From assembly GCA_028023455.1 (NCBI GenBank), contig JAQFVV010006275.1, forward strand, positions 870,001 to 934,000: a DNA stretch of 64,000 nt, written 5' to 3'. Each line of letters begins with the position of its first letter. The first letter of the stretch is position 1. Positions 1 through 11,960 of the stretch are shown piece after piece. This DNA is from Epiperipatus broadwayi. Its lineage: Eukaryota > Onychophora > Udeonychophora > Euonychophora > Peripatidae. Position numbers and translations under genes: made by a program. The notes beneath the pieces were generated by a model. It saw nothing but the letters and a program-made list of their open reading frames with translations. It had not been told where the DNA came from and searched no databases.

Positions 1-1045
1 TCTTTGTATATTTTTAAAATAAAATCATTATACAATTATTGGCCTTATTTCTATATATGCATATGCTTACAACCTATCTTCTGAAGAAAGCAAAAGAAAT
101 TATTAATTTGGTGAGTCAGTTATTAATTAGTTATTATAAAGTGTTAGCATGACTATGGATTTAATACTTATGCATGAATAATTATTATTTTTCTTTTGAA
201 TGTTTTTTTTAAATATATATATATATATATACACTTTGGCATGGATAGGGCTTGTTATAATATATGGAATACAGATTTTTTTTTGTTAATGTGTATTTAC
301 ATATATGAATTAAGATTATGAATAGAAATAATTAATAAAATGAAGAATATCATTATGAAAAGATTGGAATAATCATTTGAGAAAATACATAGTTATATAT
401 ATATATATATTTACTATTGATGATTTTGTGTGTGTGTGTGTGCTCACTTGATTACACTTCAAAAAATAAAACTTATACTATCTAACTTTTTTATTATGAA
501 AATGGATGATGATAAATCTGATGCTTTCAATGTAAATGAAAAATTATTTGCTTTGATCATTTTAAATTCTATCAAATATAGTAACAGCTTTATTATCAGC
601 AGAAATAGCCTCTTCATAAATATTTGATATATTTAAGTCCCTATCATTTTTTTAATCTTTATAACCATACTCACTTTATAGAGAATAGTTGTTTGTCATA
701 CTTTTCAGTGGATGCTTGACTAATCTTTTCACATTAAATGTTTTCTGAAGCAATGTAAGATTATCTATTTAAATATTTTTTCCCATTTATGTCTTCCATA
801 ACTTCACTACTGGTGGTGGCTGGTCCATAAACACTGATACTGCAGGACCCCCAGAAAAAAATACAAAAATTAATTATTAAATTTGGCTTTAAAATAATAT
901 AATAATCATTCAATAATTTGTATAATTATTATGTAAAGTTAATTAAATAAACTATTTTTAAAAATAATTATTTTAATTGATGCTTGAGATCAAAGTCACT
1001 TCTAATTATAGTAATGAGAGAAACATTATACTCCGTGAATTTCAG
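1..1045. other. AT-rich non-coding, simple repeats
   Basis: No supported gene. It contains a TA run at about 212-231, a shorter one near 397-411 and a TG run near 429-442. The short open frame at 430-627 starts in the TG run and has low-complexity composition, so it is not called. A more GC-rich patch at about 805-855 is open on both strands but has no convincing splice sites. Confidence 0.7.
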
Positions 1046-1120
1046 CAAGTTCTGGCAGGATTTGTTTACTTTTATTAATGCATGTTATGAGTACCATGGA
1101 CTGGTAGCCGAGCAGTGTCA
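1046..1120 (+). CDS. Candidate internal coding exon, unidentified
   Basis: A patch clearly richer in G and C than its surroundings. An acceptor (TTTCAG, ending at 1045) precedes an open stretch of 24 codons reading FWQDLFTFINACYEYHGLVA, which looks like ordinary globular protein. It ends at a possible donor (CA|GTAGTT at 1121). The length is a multiple of three, with one base before and two after the full codons. The weak polypyrimidine tract and non-consensus donor are the main doubts. I do not recognise the family. It could instead be a decayed repeat. Confidence 0.35.
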
Positions 1121-2067
1121 GTAGTTATTTGAGAGTAATATGTATACTCTGGTTTTTCTTTGGAGCAAATAAGGATGAGCAATAAAATATTCAGGTTTTT
1201 TCTTGTAATTAGCATTTGTAAATTAACATATAAATATTATAGAAAAATATAGTAAAATAATAAAAAATATTATTAATAATATTTATGATGATGAGTATTA
1301 GTGTTGAATATATTTAAAAATTACATTTTTTCAATTGATATTGAAAAAAATGGTCCATTTACTCTAGATCTTATTATTAGTCAAACAGCAGTTAATAAAA
1401 ACAAAAAAAGGCATTAGATTTTTTTAACAATAGTTGGTATGGAAAAATAAAATGGTTGTGTGGTTGAAAAATTAGAAATGGTGTTTTTGTTTTTTTTGTT
1501 TTCTTTTTAGTGGCAATACTGTAATAAAGCATATCCATTTAAAAATTTCATGAGTCACCACTGTTCAATATCTTTCGAGTTTTAACCAAATAATTATTTT
1601 ACACAGTGGATATTGCTTTAGTTAGTTTTTTCAGAAGTATAACCAGTAGTGGCATGGTCTGTTTTTTATCAATTTATTTTTCACAATTTGCCAATTTATT
1701 TTTTTAATAAATGGATAGCTTCTGAATTTTTTACACAATTAAATTAATATTTTTTGTTTTTTCATTTAAATAAACTCTCTTAGGCTTGGCAAAATTTCTA
1801 TGGTCAATAGTTTTAAATTAGAATGAGATCTGAAGTGAGGATGCACAACTTATATCAGATTTATAGAAAGCACTGCAAGATATGAAAAGGACCAGTGTTT
1901 AATGGTAAATAGCATACATGTGTAATATTATATTCTAATTAATTTGTGGATTTTAATTTATTTATTTACATTTTTATAGCAATACAATGAATTAGTGGAT
2001 AGTGATACCACATATATAATGACTTCATTATACGTTGAAATAGATACTGTCATATCTATTTCATGAG

Positions 2068-2147
2068 CATCCATGGGTTTTCTTACACATGAGGGAGAGC
2101 ATTGGGAGATTGAATAATTTAAGAGTAGCATTGAAATTCTCCAAGGA
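2068..2147 (+). CDS. Weak candidate exon, unidentified
   Basis: After an AG (2066-2067) preceded by a short pyrimidine-rich stretch, the frame reads HPWVFLHMRESIGRLNNLRV and continues to a TAA just past a possible donor (GA|GTATTA). The composition is protein-like against an AT-rich background. The reading phase does not match the candidate exon at 1046-1120, so the two cannot be adjacent exons without a missing exon or different splice sites. No family recognised. Confidence 0.22.
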
Positions 2148-3540
2148 GTATTAATGAAAGAAAGATGTTTTATAATATATACTGTATTTTAAATAATACT
2201 CTAATAGTTTAATTGTAGTATTAATATCTGAGGAGATTTAAATTTTTTTAAAAAACCAAATAATATAATATAAAAAATAATATAGTGAACTAGTTTTTGT
2301 TGTCATAAATGGAAAGATTTGTAATTAGAGAAAAATGTACTTAAAATTGTAATTGAAAGTAAGTATGTTAGAATGCGTGATGAAATGTTACATTACTTCA
2401 AGAACAATTAACATATTAGAAAATTTATCTTAAATATATTTTAAAAAATAAGTCATAATTAAGTAGATCTAATTTAGTTTTTACACCAAGATAAGAATTT
2501 AAATAAGGAGATAATTAATTTATAAAAAAATAAGTGTAATTAAATATAATTAAGATTATTCACTGTTTTGAAAAATAGATGAGGTCACAATGAGCATACA
2601 GTCTTAGAAACTTTTTTGAAGCTAGAATTAGAGAAGCTAACATGATTTTTAGTGGCCAAAAGTAGAAAAAGCAACTAAGTGTATGAAAATTACCATCGAA
2701 TCAATATTTGTCAACTTGAATATGTTATTTTAAGAAAGTTTCAACTCGCAATGCAATTGGAAATATATATATGATGAAGTGTCAACAAGTATTTATGAAT
2801 AAAATTTCAATAAACCAAATTGTAATTCAGAGGAAGGAAAGTTCAACTTTGTTAGGATTCTTATATATGATATTCTAGCTTTGTCTCAACTTAGCTGACG
2901 AAAGGGAAGAAACATATTATCGAAACGATCCTTAGAAATATGAGCTTTGTTTTCAAAAGAAGTGCATTTACAAGTCAGCAAGTGAAACCTAAAGCATGAA
3001 CTATAGAAACTACATGAAAAACTATTGAAAGAGTTTCTATAAAGAACCATTTGATCATCATTATATATCTATGTAACTTATTTGAATTAGATGATAAAAG
3101 ATAAAAATTGTTTGTAATTTAGATTTATTTTAAGAATGTTTTTTTTTTCCTCTAATCTCTCAATATATATATATATGTAGTTAACGTTATTAGTTGATAA
3201 TATATCTATTTAGTTATCAAATTAATGTAGATTGTCAATTAAAATATGCTACAGGGAAGCAAAAGTGAATGATTTGTTTTGTTGTTTTTTTTAAACTGAT
3301 TTAAATGAAACAACTTCAATGACAGTTTAATTTAAATTAACATTTAATAATTTCTTTTTTAAGAGGATATAAAAAGAAGAAAGATTTCTCCTTTTTATAG
3401 AATCATTTTAAAATTTAATTTTGATCTAAAATGTATCATTTAAATAAAATTAAAAAGTTGTTTCCTTTTAAATAAATGGCAATATGAGGAGAAAATCTGA
3501 AAAGAGTAATCTTAAACAAAAGAGTTTCATAATATTTTAG
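2148..3540. other. AT-rich non-coding
   Basis: No gene seen. The patch at about 2830-3040 is less AT-rich and looks like an old dispersed repeat. It includes a CTGACGA followed by two GAAAC motifs, but the intervening bases do not form a hammerhead stem II, so no ribozyme is called there. Confidence 0.6.
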
Positions 3541-3548
3541 ATTGTAAT

Positions 3549-3743
3549 TTATAGAGGATTTGAACTCAGATTTTTAAGCACTCTCCATCTATCTACATTA
3601 TCTCATACAACTGATACATATGACCACACTTATGTAGAAAAGATAAATAATCACCAATATACATATTTCGTACTAAACCAGCACTCATCAGTTGGTCCAG
3701 ATTATCATCTCCCATACATATATATAATCAGTGCTCAGTTTTA
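3549..3743 (-). mobile_element. Old copy of hammerhead repeat family B
   Basis: About 195 bp that aligns with the first part of the 472-bp units of the array at 13886-16624 (end block, GAAAAGATAAATAATCACC block, hammerhead, GTGCTCAG end) but lacks the central half of the unit. ATTGTAAT occurs at both edges (3541-3548 and 3744-3751), a possible 8-bp target duplication, short enough to be chance in AT-rich DNA. It has diverged clearly from the array units, so it is an older insertion. Confidence 0.7.
3653..3696 (-). ncRNA. Hammerhead ribozyme motif, family B, canonical core
   Basis: Minus strand, 44 nt. Stem I ACCAA/TTGGT flanks the core. CTGATGA is followed by a five-pair stem II (GTGCT/AGTAC with one G-U) and loop GGTTT, then GAAA, then a near-palindromic stem III (ATATGTAT) and cleavage residue A. 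A further helix TAATC/GATTA extends stem I beyond a TGG bulge. Of all family B copies here, this one has the canonical G-C pair at the base of stem II. Confidence 0.82.
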
Positions 3744-3751
3744 ATTGTAAT

Positions 3752-4713
3752 GTAATATTAGAATTTAGTTAGATTAGTGAGAAAACGTATTACATAATAG
3801 ATAAATACAGGGTTTGTGTATGCATGGGTGTGGAAATATGTTTTGGTATACATGAAATATCCAAGAACTAGAATAAAAGTCTGCTCAGTATTTTTTTTTT
3901 AAAGAAAACCCATGCTATAATCATTGGAAGTTTATTTATTAAAAAATATTTTTCTAAAATATGATTGGTATTGATTTGTAGATTTTGACTCTTGCATTAA
4001 TCCACGTTGAAATATACTTTTATGTGTGTGAACTTATATAAATGAATTATTTTGATCTTTTAGTTAAGTAAATCCTATATTCGCAGCATTATGATTAAGA
4101 CGTTAGAATGTAGATTATCAGCGATAAGATCCAAAAGCTGATTATCTCTATGATTGATTAATTTTAAAATTACTATTTTGAAAGAAATAGAATCTGATGG
4201 CTGATCACTTCATTGAATAGTTTTATAGTTATTGTTTTATAATGGGTAGAACCCAAAGAATGGCTCCTATTTGAATTATTATTAGTTTGAGGAAAAAGTG
4301 TGTGTAGTTATATATTTACCAAGAAGTATATTTGGTAGATCAACTTTATATTAGTTATATGTATGCAACAGCAATGAAATTAAAGGTGCATGAATGGGTG
4401 AGTTATATTTCTAAGAGTCATTAATATGTAAGGTTTATATTCCAGATGCAATAAAGATATGGGGTATTTGTTTTTGGCAAGCATTACTTGATCATATAAT
4501 TATATCATTATATTATATACTATGATTTATAATATTAATATTTAAAAGTTGATTAGGAATAAAACATGGTCATTTTTTACTTGTTGCATATTTGTCTCTC
4601 CATGTGTGCTTATGAAGCATTAATCATAAGCTAATTTAGAGATGAAACTATTAATTAATAACATTGCTCATTACTCAAATTTAATTAGATAAGAATTTAA
4701 TTATATGATTATG
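3752..4713. other. AT-rich non-coding
   Basis: No gene, RNA gene or repeat family recognised. Confidence 0.6.
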
Positions 4714-4715
4714 TA

Positions 4716-5168
4716 ACACATTGAGATTAATACTAAAAACTAGTGGTTTATTAAGTAAATGAAATATACTCAATCCAAAGCATGAGACAAAACTCTTTAC
4801 CTCATTTTCTTATATAGAGGCTTATCTGAACACTTTGGAAAGAAAGCATGAAATCATTTTACTACTTTTAAACTATCAAAGGACTGTAAATATCTATATT
4901 TACATGTTTCACTTTCTGAGTCAATATTGACAATGTTTATATTGAAAATTTTCACAAATATCAATCAAAATAATATAGATCAATTTAAAAAATCGCTTTA
5001 AAAGTAATATGATTGCTTTAAAACTCCATGATTTCTATCCATAAGAAAATAATGTAAAGAGAGAAGATGGTCTGCTTTTTTCTCTGAAAAAGTTTAGTCT
5101 CATGCTTTGGATTGAGAGTATTTCATTTACTTACTAAACCAATAGTTTTAGTATTAATCTTGATATGT
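4716..5168. mobile_element. MITE with ~85-bp terminal inverted repeats, mariner-like
   Basis: The two ends are inverted copies of each other over roughly 85 bp, including the block CTCAATCCAAAGCATGAGAC in both arms. Both ends abut TA (4714-4715 and 5169-5170), the target duplication expected for Tc1/mariner. The 450-bp interior encodes nothing. I infer a non-autonomous mariner-type element. The family assignment rests only on the TA and the long TIRs. Confidence 0.6.
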
Positions 5169-5822
5169 TATAAGGAGTTAATTGTATATAAAGAGGAATA
5201 CATTTTAAATTAGAAAATATAATTTAATGGGTATTAATAATAGTTTTATTAGATATAATGCTTCAATTTGTGATTCGTAAATATTTGCTAAAGAATGTTT
5301 ATTTTTTTGAAAATAGAAATGAGTAATTGTAGTATGTTATTATGAATCAGTAAATAAATTAGTTTATTGTTAATATTGGAAGATTTATTTTATATCAAAA
5401 TATTTCTGAATATCAAATCTATTCAATTTCATCCAGGATCTCATGTGACTCTTGATTTGCCAGATATTATAAATAGATGGTGATGTATTAGTCTTTTAAT
5501 TATTAAATTTTATGAAGAGTTAATATTAAAATTACTACAAAAATAGGATATAATACTAGATCATTTCTTCATAATAATTATCAAATGATCATGAATTTAT
5601 CTCTGAAAAATGGAGTAAATATATTTTTTATTTAGCATGATTATGTTTATTGCACAGTATTACATATATATTAATTAGCATATCAAAAGGAGTTTATTGA
5701 TATCTGTAAATCTTCATAGGTCTATTATCCATACATCATTGCATATTAGCAATGCATCATCAATCATTACATTAGATATAATTTGTAATCATTATCAATT
5801 CTTTGAGAAATGAATATATATC
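5169..5822. other. AT-rich non-coding
   Basis: No supported feature. Confidence 0.6.
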
Positions 5823-6040
5823 CAAGTTTAATCCAGTTTCTTGATCTACAGTTTCTCTTCTCCACATCATTCCAAAAATCTTATCCTATCCTTCATCTTG
5901 CATATGATCTATTTTTTGCATCTTATATAATCATTTATGATCTGTCTTAAGATTTCAACTGTCAGTCTATTGACATTTTTTTCTAGCAATATGTCCGGCC
6001 TAGCTACATTATAACCTCTTAATTCTATCAGTGATATCAA
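5823..6040 (-). pseudogene. Old 3' fragment of an RTE LINE
   Basis: Read on the minus strand, this aligns with the last part of the RTE open reading frame at 54974-57172: the segments around GGACATATTGCTAGAA, GTTGAAATCTTAAG, ATGATGTGGAGAAGAGAA and GGATTAAACTTGGA are all recognisable. It covers the C-terminal ~70 codons, is full of stops and indels, and is truncated before the GAT-repeat tail. It is much more diverged than the copies at 37.3, 50.5 and 54.3 kb, so it is an earlier insertion. Confidence 0.7.
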
Positions 6041-6149
6041 TGAATGGGTTTCTGTGTATATTTTTTTATCAATTTTCATACCATATACTCAATATCATTT
6101 TTACTACTAGCTTTTTCTGTTGGGAGTATTTATAAAAATAAAACTTATA

Positions 6150-6545
6150 CTAAGAAAATAAACAGCATATATAATAAAAAACTGTTAACAGACATGTCAT
6201 TTTTATTTAAATTAGTGCATGGTACTGTATCATTAGAGTATGCAATTACAAGAATTTCGATTAGGATTCCAACTTATAATTCTAGATATCATGAATTGTG
6301 TTATTTACCTATGTTGAGACATTCCATTAATTCACCATTACATAGATTGCAACTGGAGTATAATAAAGTTTTCAAATATTGATCATTTATCTTTAAACTA
6401 TACACAATTCAGTAACAAAATAAAATCAATCATTGATATTATTAATGTAAATAGTAATTTTAAACATATCTGTAATTTTATAATACAGACATGTACTACT
6501 CTGTAAGTACTTGTGGCCTTTTTGAGCTATTTATTTGTGAATAAA
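6150..6545 (+). pseudogene. 3' end of a Jockey/CR1-like LINE ORF2
   Basis: An open frame up to 6382 reads LLTDMSFLFKLVHGTVSLEY, then RIPTYNSRYHE, then RHSINSPLHRLQLEYNKV. This is the pattern typical of the region after the reverse transcriptase of Jockey/CR1-type non-LTR elements (leucine-rich FLFK..HG, P..NSR, SP..R....YN). Just downstream the frame continues with decayed matches. Everything upstream of 6150 is lost, so this is a 5'-truncated remnant. The exact clade cannot be told. Confidence 0.55.
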
Positions 6546-6889
6546 TTGAATTGAACTATTTATTTTATTACTATTATTTAAGATTTAAAAATGTTTGTGA
6601 ATTTATTGCTATTTAAAGAATAAATCCTTATAATCAGCTTGTGATACTTTTTACTGATTATCTTCAAAATTTGTTCGAATTCTGTTATCTTTTTTCCACC
6701 TCATTCCGATTTTTCATTAATCATTTATTAATTACACTACTTGATCCTGAAGCTTTGGTCTTTGGTTAAACAAATCTAAAAATAAATGAATACAATGTAA
6801 TTGATAATTAAAATATATTTCAAATTTATATTTATAATGAGGATATATTCTGAGCATTAGAAATTTTTTAAGGTTTTATTACTATTATC
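6546..6889. other. AT-rich non-coding
   Basis: No supported feature. Confidence 0.6.
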
Positions 6890-8200
6890 TAAATTGCATT
6901 TTCGATTACTGATACATTGAGTAACAAATAAAATTTTCCTTGCTATTTTTCTTTATTTCTCTAGCTGTTCCCTTGCCTAATTTTTTAATCAGTGCTGCCT
7001 TTTCATGTCCTAACTGTACCCTTACATTAGTAGAATGTTTGATAATTGAAATATATTTATGTATTCCATTTTCAACTTTTAATGTGTCGAATACCAAATA
7101 AAATTTTCCATCACCAATTCTTTCCATTCCCTAACTGTACTCTCTTGTTACTAGTAATTAAAATCTATTTACTATTATCTAAATTCCATTTCTCTAAGTG
7201 TAATCTAGCATTAGTAGAAACTTTAATAATTGAAATAACTGCAATATCACAAAAATAATAAATTTTATTAAATAAAATAAATAATAGTTTTAAAATAAAT
7301 TACTTTATATTTTTTGCATGATAATTTTAAAATGAACATGAAATTTTGATATCATGATATATGCAAATAAGATATTAAATACATAAACAAATAAAAGTCA
7401 ATTATTTTAAATTATATTTATGCTATAAAATTTTACCATGGCTTACCAAAAATTATAATTTTCATTTCTATACTATGTATTTCCATATGCAGGTCACGAC
7501 ATATTTATGTATTATCTAAATTCCATTTCTCTAACTATACCCTTTTGTTAGTAAAGACTTTGATAATTAGAATATATTTGTGATATTTCTTTTTTTTTTT
7601 ATTTGTGATATTTGCATGAAAATAATTATCAAGAGCAATCTCACAAAAAAAAAAAAAAGTTTTATTAAATACAATAAGCAATAATTTTAAAATAAATCAT
7701 TTTATGTTTTTCACATGATAATTTTTAAAATGGTTATGAAATTTTAACCTCATGGTATATGCATGTAGGAAATTAAATATGTGATCCAAACAAAATTTAA
7801 TTTTTAATTATATTTACAGAATATAATTTTTCTAAAACTCTTGTATTAGTAGAAAATTTGATAGTTAAAATATATTTATGTAATATTTACATGAAATAAT
7901 TATCAAAAGCAGGTTTACAAAAAGATAGGTTTTATTAAACACAATAAACAATTATTTTAAAGTAAATTATTTTATATTTTTCATGTGATGATTTTTAAAT
8001 TGCTGTAAAATATTAACATTGCGGTACATATAAGTGAGAAATTAAATACATGGTCCAAATTAAATTTAATTATTTTAAAATAGATTTATGCAATAAAATT
8101 TTACTTGAATTACCAAAAACTATAATTCTCTCCAATTCCGTAATGTGTGTTATATGAAGGCCACAACACTTTCCAATGTTTTAAATCAGTACTGCTCTTT
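6890..8200. repeat. Degenerate tandem repeat, about 3-4 units of ~300-350 bp
   Basis: The same blocks recur in order: TAACTGTACCCTT-like, TTAGTAGAA..TTTGATAATT, an AT-rich TTTATTAAATACAATAA block, CATGATAATTTTAAAAT, and GAAATTAAATA.ATGG.CCAAA. They appear near 7010-7130, 7190-7440, 7530-7830 and 7845-8100. Units differ by many substitutions and indels, so amplification is old. Open frames here are chance. Confidence 0.6.
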
Positions 8201-9115
8201 TTTTTCATTTTTATGATATCATTGATGCATTTTTATATTGCAATTACTGTTTTTAAAATAATGAAATACCATAAAGCAAAAATTCATAGCCAATAAAATT
8301 CTCCACAAAAAAAGAAAGAAAATTGTGCAAGATTCATCAGGCTTGATGCAATGAGTTGTAACTAACAAACAAGTAAACTTTCACATTTATATATTAATAT
8401 AGGCAAGTAAGCATCCTGATTAGTTTTCTATATCACAGTTAATTAAATCAATATAATGCTTTCATAACCATTAGTCTTTTCTGAAATTCATAATTGCCAT
8501 TTTCACTTGAATACCATTTATCTGATATTTGCTATTTCTAAACATTTTTGATTCTTTGCATGTTTCTGATGTATTCAGACATCTTTTCAATCAGCACATC
8601 TTTTTTCATTCTCTCTAAAATTAAAGAATATGTAAAGATATTAATATTTTTTTATGAATTACTGTAATGAAAATATTGTCTTTGCCAATATCAATGATTT
8701 TTTGGGGGGAGGAGGGAGTCTGTCTTAATATTTTTTTATTCTCAGTTGTCTTTATGTTTCACCAACATAGTTTTAGGTAATTTATTCTTTTACTAATTTT
8801 TTTACTGACTTTACTCTGAAATAACTTCACTTGTTTTTCTGTATTATAAATTATTATCTTCTGTGCAATTTTCTGGAAACTTTGACTAATATTTGAGTAA
8901 ATTTCTAAAAATAACTGCTAAAGTGTTTTCATTAATTTAAAATTTAATCTCTTTATACAAATTCCATATCTCAGATATTCAGTTTTGTTTTTTGTTGTTG
9001 TTTTCAAAAAAAAATTATTATTATTTTGCAAATTTTTTGTTTTGGTATGCCATATATATATAAAATATTAAATATTGCTTTCTATTATTCTGATAATGAT
9101 ACATAAAATAAAAAA
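8201..9115. other. AT-rich non-coding
   Basis: No supported feature. It contains a short G-run (GGGGGGAGGAGGGAG) near 8704. Confidence 0.6.
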
Positions 9116-9236
9116 ATCATATAACATTACAATACTAGCCAAAAAAAACTTTACTGAAATTTTTCCATAACCATAGTCATGGAAGAATTTTAGTAGCATT
9201 TTTTTTTTTTTGGTTAATATTGTAATGTTATATGAT
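9116..9236. repeat. 120-bp hairpin (palindromic MITE-like)
   Basis: Near-perfect inverted repeat: ATCATATAACATTACAATA at the left edge is complemented at the right edge, and pairing continues through an A-run/T-run to a centre at ACCATAGTCATGG. Transcribed, it would fold into one long hairpin. Family unknown. Confidence 0.65.
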
Positions 9237-9936
9237 TTTCTATTTTATATATTTATGAAATAGTAATGGGAAACAAATTACTCTCCTTTACATTTGTATA
9301 TCATTAATCTGGATTTTAGATTATTTTTTAATTATGTAATTTATTATTGATTTTAGATTCTGCTCTTGAATCTTTGGCATTTTTTCTTTTATTGGTAAGT
9401 AATATATCTAACAACCTTGTTCTGTTATCACCATTTTTCTTTATAAAGATCTTCTATTATGTTATTATCATTTCATCTTTCACCTCTACTATTAAAGTTT
9501 TACATTATATTATTATGTATGCTTTTTCTGATATGGAATGTTGTGAAATATTTATCCTTGAGTATTACATACTTTATCAGCAAATGGAGAGTAATTCCAA
9601 ATTATTCATGATCTTTAATAAATTCGACTTTCAAGCGTTTGGACGCTATGTTAAGAAAAGTTCATAGCACTGAGAGTTAAGTGGGGGATTGTATCGGCAA
9701 TCTATTTATTCAAATATATTCAAATTATATGGCCCATGCATCCAAGCATTGAAAATCAAATTTGCAGTTGCATAAGAAAAGTTGTTACTTTAATGAAGTA
9801 CAATATCTTCATTATTTTAAATATAAATATATTTTATATTTTTGGAGCCAAGATGTAATATAGGGGATTTGAACACAGACTTTTTAATTCCCTTCAACCA
9901 TCTATTATCTCATACAACCGATAAATTCATTTAAAT
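9237..9936. other. AT-rich non-coding with possible family B edge
   Basis: No convincing gene. The open frame 9347-9667 has no recognisable domain. At 9850-9928 there is a weak match to the end block of hammerhead family B (GGGGATTTGAACACAGACTT, TATCTCATACAACCGATA), but no ribozyme core follows before the hAT insertion at 9937. Confidence 0.45.
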
Positions 9937-10400
9937 CAGGGGTGAGCAAATAGTGGCCCGAGGGCCACATGCAGCCCTCCAAGACAATCAGGAAAATCCA
10001 TCTTGAACTGAGATTTCCTTCCTGTGCATGACTGAAGATTCGTCTCTTATTTTCCACTAGGATGGCCACATCAATACACATGCACAGTGTAGATACTATG
10101 TGCAGGGCTTTTCCAGTTGATCTACTTAATTTCAATTTTATCTTTGCATTAGCAAATATATACATTTCCAACTTTAGTGAAACCATGAACCCTCCAAAAA
10201 AATCAGTGATGAATGTCATGTGTTTAATGAAGAATGGACAAAAAAATATTTCTTCGGTAATACAGGGTATAAAGCAGTGTGTTTATTGCATCATGAAAAA
10301 GGCACGGCCCTCCTCTAACCTTCACTTTTACAAAGTGGCCCCAATATGGCCCTCCACCAACCTCTGTGGCCCTCGAGCCAAAACAATTGCCCACCCCTGA
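9937..10400 (+). mobile_element. Non-autonomous hAT element, GTF2IRD2-type
   Basis: 464 bp flanked by the perfect 8-bp duplication ATTTAAAT (9929-9936 and 10401-10408), the hAT hallmark. Terminal inverted repeats begin CAGGGGTGAGCAA on the left and, reversed, CAGGGGTGGGCAA on the right. Both continue into a GGC..GAGGGCCACA block. Between them, 10200-10310 keeps a frameshifted trace of the transposase N-terminus (CHVFNEEWTKKYFF, then KAVCL), as in the BED-finger GTF2IRD2-like hAT group. It is an internally deleted derivative that needs a transposase in trans. Confidence 0.85.
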
Positions 10401-10408
10401 TTTAAATG

Positions 10409-11000
10409 ATTCATTTTGTTTTTACATGATTGCTTTATAACTATCAATATTTCTCTTATTGCCTCTTGTTTCTTAAGTGCTCCTGAGTAAATATTATATA
10501 ATTTTGAATATAAATAGTATTTGAATTCTTATCTTTTTTCCTCCAATTTTTTAATTTTCATAGTATTGTGTGTGTGTGTTTGCGTGTGTGTGTGTGATGC
10601 ATTCCTAGTGACATTGTCTTTAAGCTTTTTTGGTATTTTTTTTTTTAATAAATGCTGTAGAACTCACCAATATATCTGTCTCAACCTGAAAGTTTAAAGC
10701 ATCCTCACTTTGTCTGTCAGTTTTTGCTGCCTGGCCTAGAAAACATCATTAGTTGCTAACTTGCCACCAACATGGTTCTTAGAATTCTTTAAATATGCAA
10801 GTCTTTTTTTGACACTATTTAAGAACACGTTTCAATGCCTTTCAGCATAATTTCTTTAACGAATATTAGAAGCATGATAACAGTGAATAGTTTGCTGAAA
10901 TTAAATAATGAACAATTAGGATTGATTCACAAATTAAGAAAACGTTACTATTGTTTCAAAAATATATACTGTTGTTAAATAGAAAAAAGAAATTAAACAA
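10409..11000. other. Non-coding, TG microsatellite
   Basis: TG-rich run at about 10566-10598. Nothing else recognised. Confidence 0.6.
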
Positions 11001-11960
11001 AATTAATTTTCGTCTTAATTAATTACACAGAAGACAATTGGTATTAAAAATATAAAAAAATAAACCTTGTAGATGAAAAGTATGATGTTATTTAAATATA
11101 GAATGGGCTAAACAAAGTACTACTACCTATTTTTGTATTGCATTATTTATTTCATTTTATTTTATAGATGTTCTTCACTTAGACCCCTTGCCATTATTTT
11201 AATATCTGTAAAATAAGAATCAAAAATAAAAGATATACAGAACTATAAGCCTGAAACATGTCTTAATAAAATTGCTACAATAATTACTGATGGTTTTGGA
11301 GTAAAGAAATTTTTGATATGTATATCATTAAAATGTATATATTCATATCAATCATCTTTCTAAAAATCCATTTTTATTCAAGTTTTATTATTATTTGCCG
11401 TTTTAAAAATTATCTAATACTTTTTATCTATTCTATTTTTCTTTTACAGTCCTTTTTAATATTAACTTTACTTTTAAGAATATATCCAGTCTAATTTTTT
11501 TTTCTATCTTTCAATATTTTCTATTCTCCTTACTTTTAATCTTACCAATTTTTCCATTTTTTTTTCTTCATAAGTTTTTGCACTGAATAAAGCTAATCTC
11601 TAGATAAATTGTTTTATTCATTCTTTTTTCAATTTTAACTTTGTTACTTGTAGAATATTCTTTTCATTACTATAACTATTATTTAAAACATTTATCCATT
11701 GCAACTCTCATTTCAATTTTTACTTCCCTCTTCATCATCTACTGAATGTTTAACTATATATATTAAAACATTAATTCTATAAATCTTTTCTTAATTTACA
11801 GTTTTACTTTACTTCGACAGCTTTAACTTTTACCCCCCCCCCTTCAAATTTATTACAAATTTCGTCTGTCATATTCAGCATTTCCCACAAATTTAGTTTA
11901 ATTATTTGCAATTACAGCCATGTCATCAGCCACTCTAATGCTTTTGCATTCCTTATTTCA
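11000..11960 (-). pseudogene. Decayed LINE reverse transcriptase, C-terminal half
   Basis: On the minus strand, near 11915-11950, the sequence reads ADDMAVIANN, the reverse transcriptase motif C (xADD) with its usual hydrophobic tail. Downstream (lower coordinates) runs a lysine-rich, repeatedly interrupted frame of the kind found between motif C and the C-terminus of non-LTR elements. Stops and frameshifts are frequent and the left boundary is vague. It may be the same family as the remnant at 23760-24240. Confidence 0.42.

Noticed and set aside
805-855. GC-richer patch with open frames on both strands (plus TTGGGWSINTDTAGPP, minus GPAVSVFMDQPPPVV)
   Set aside because: No clear acceptor and donor pair on either strand and ambiguous orientation; could be a repeat fragment.
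2890-2960. CTGACGA followed by GAAAC motifs, resembling a hammerhead
   Set aside because: The bases between the motifs do not form stem II and no matching stem I was found.
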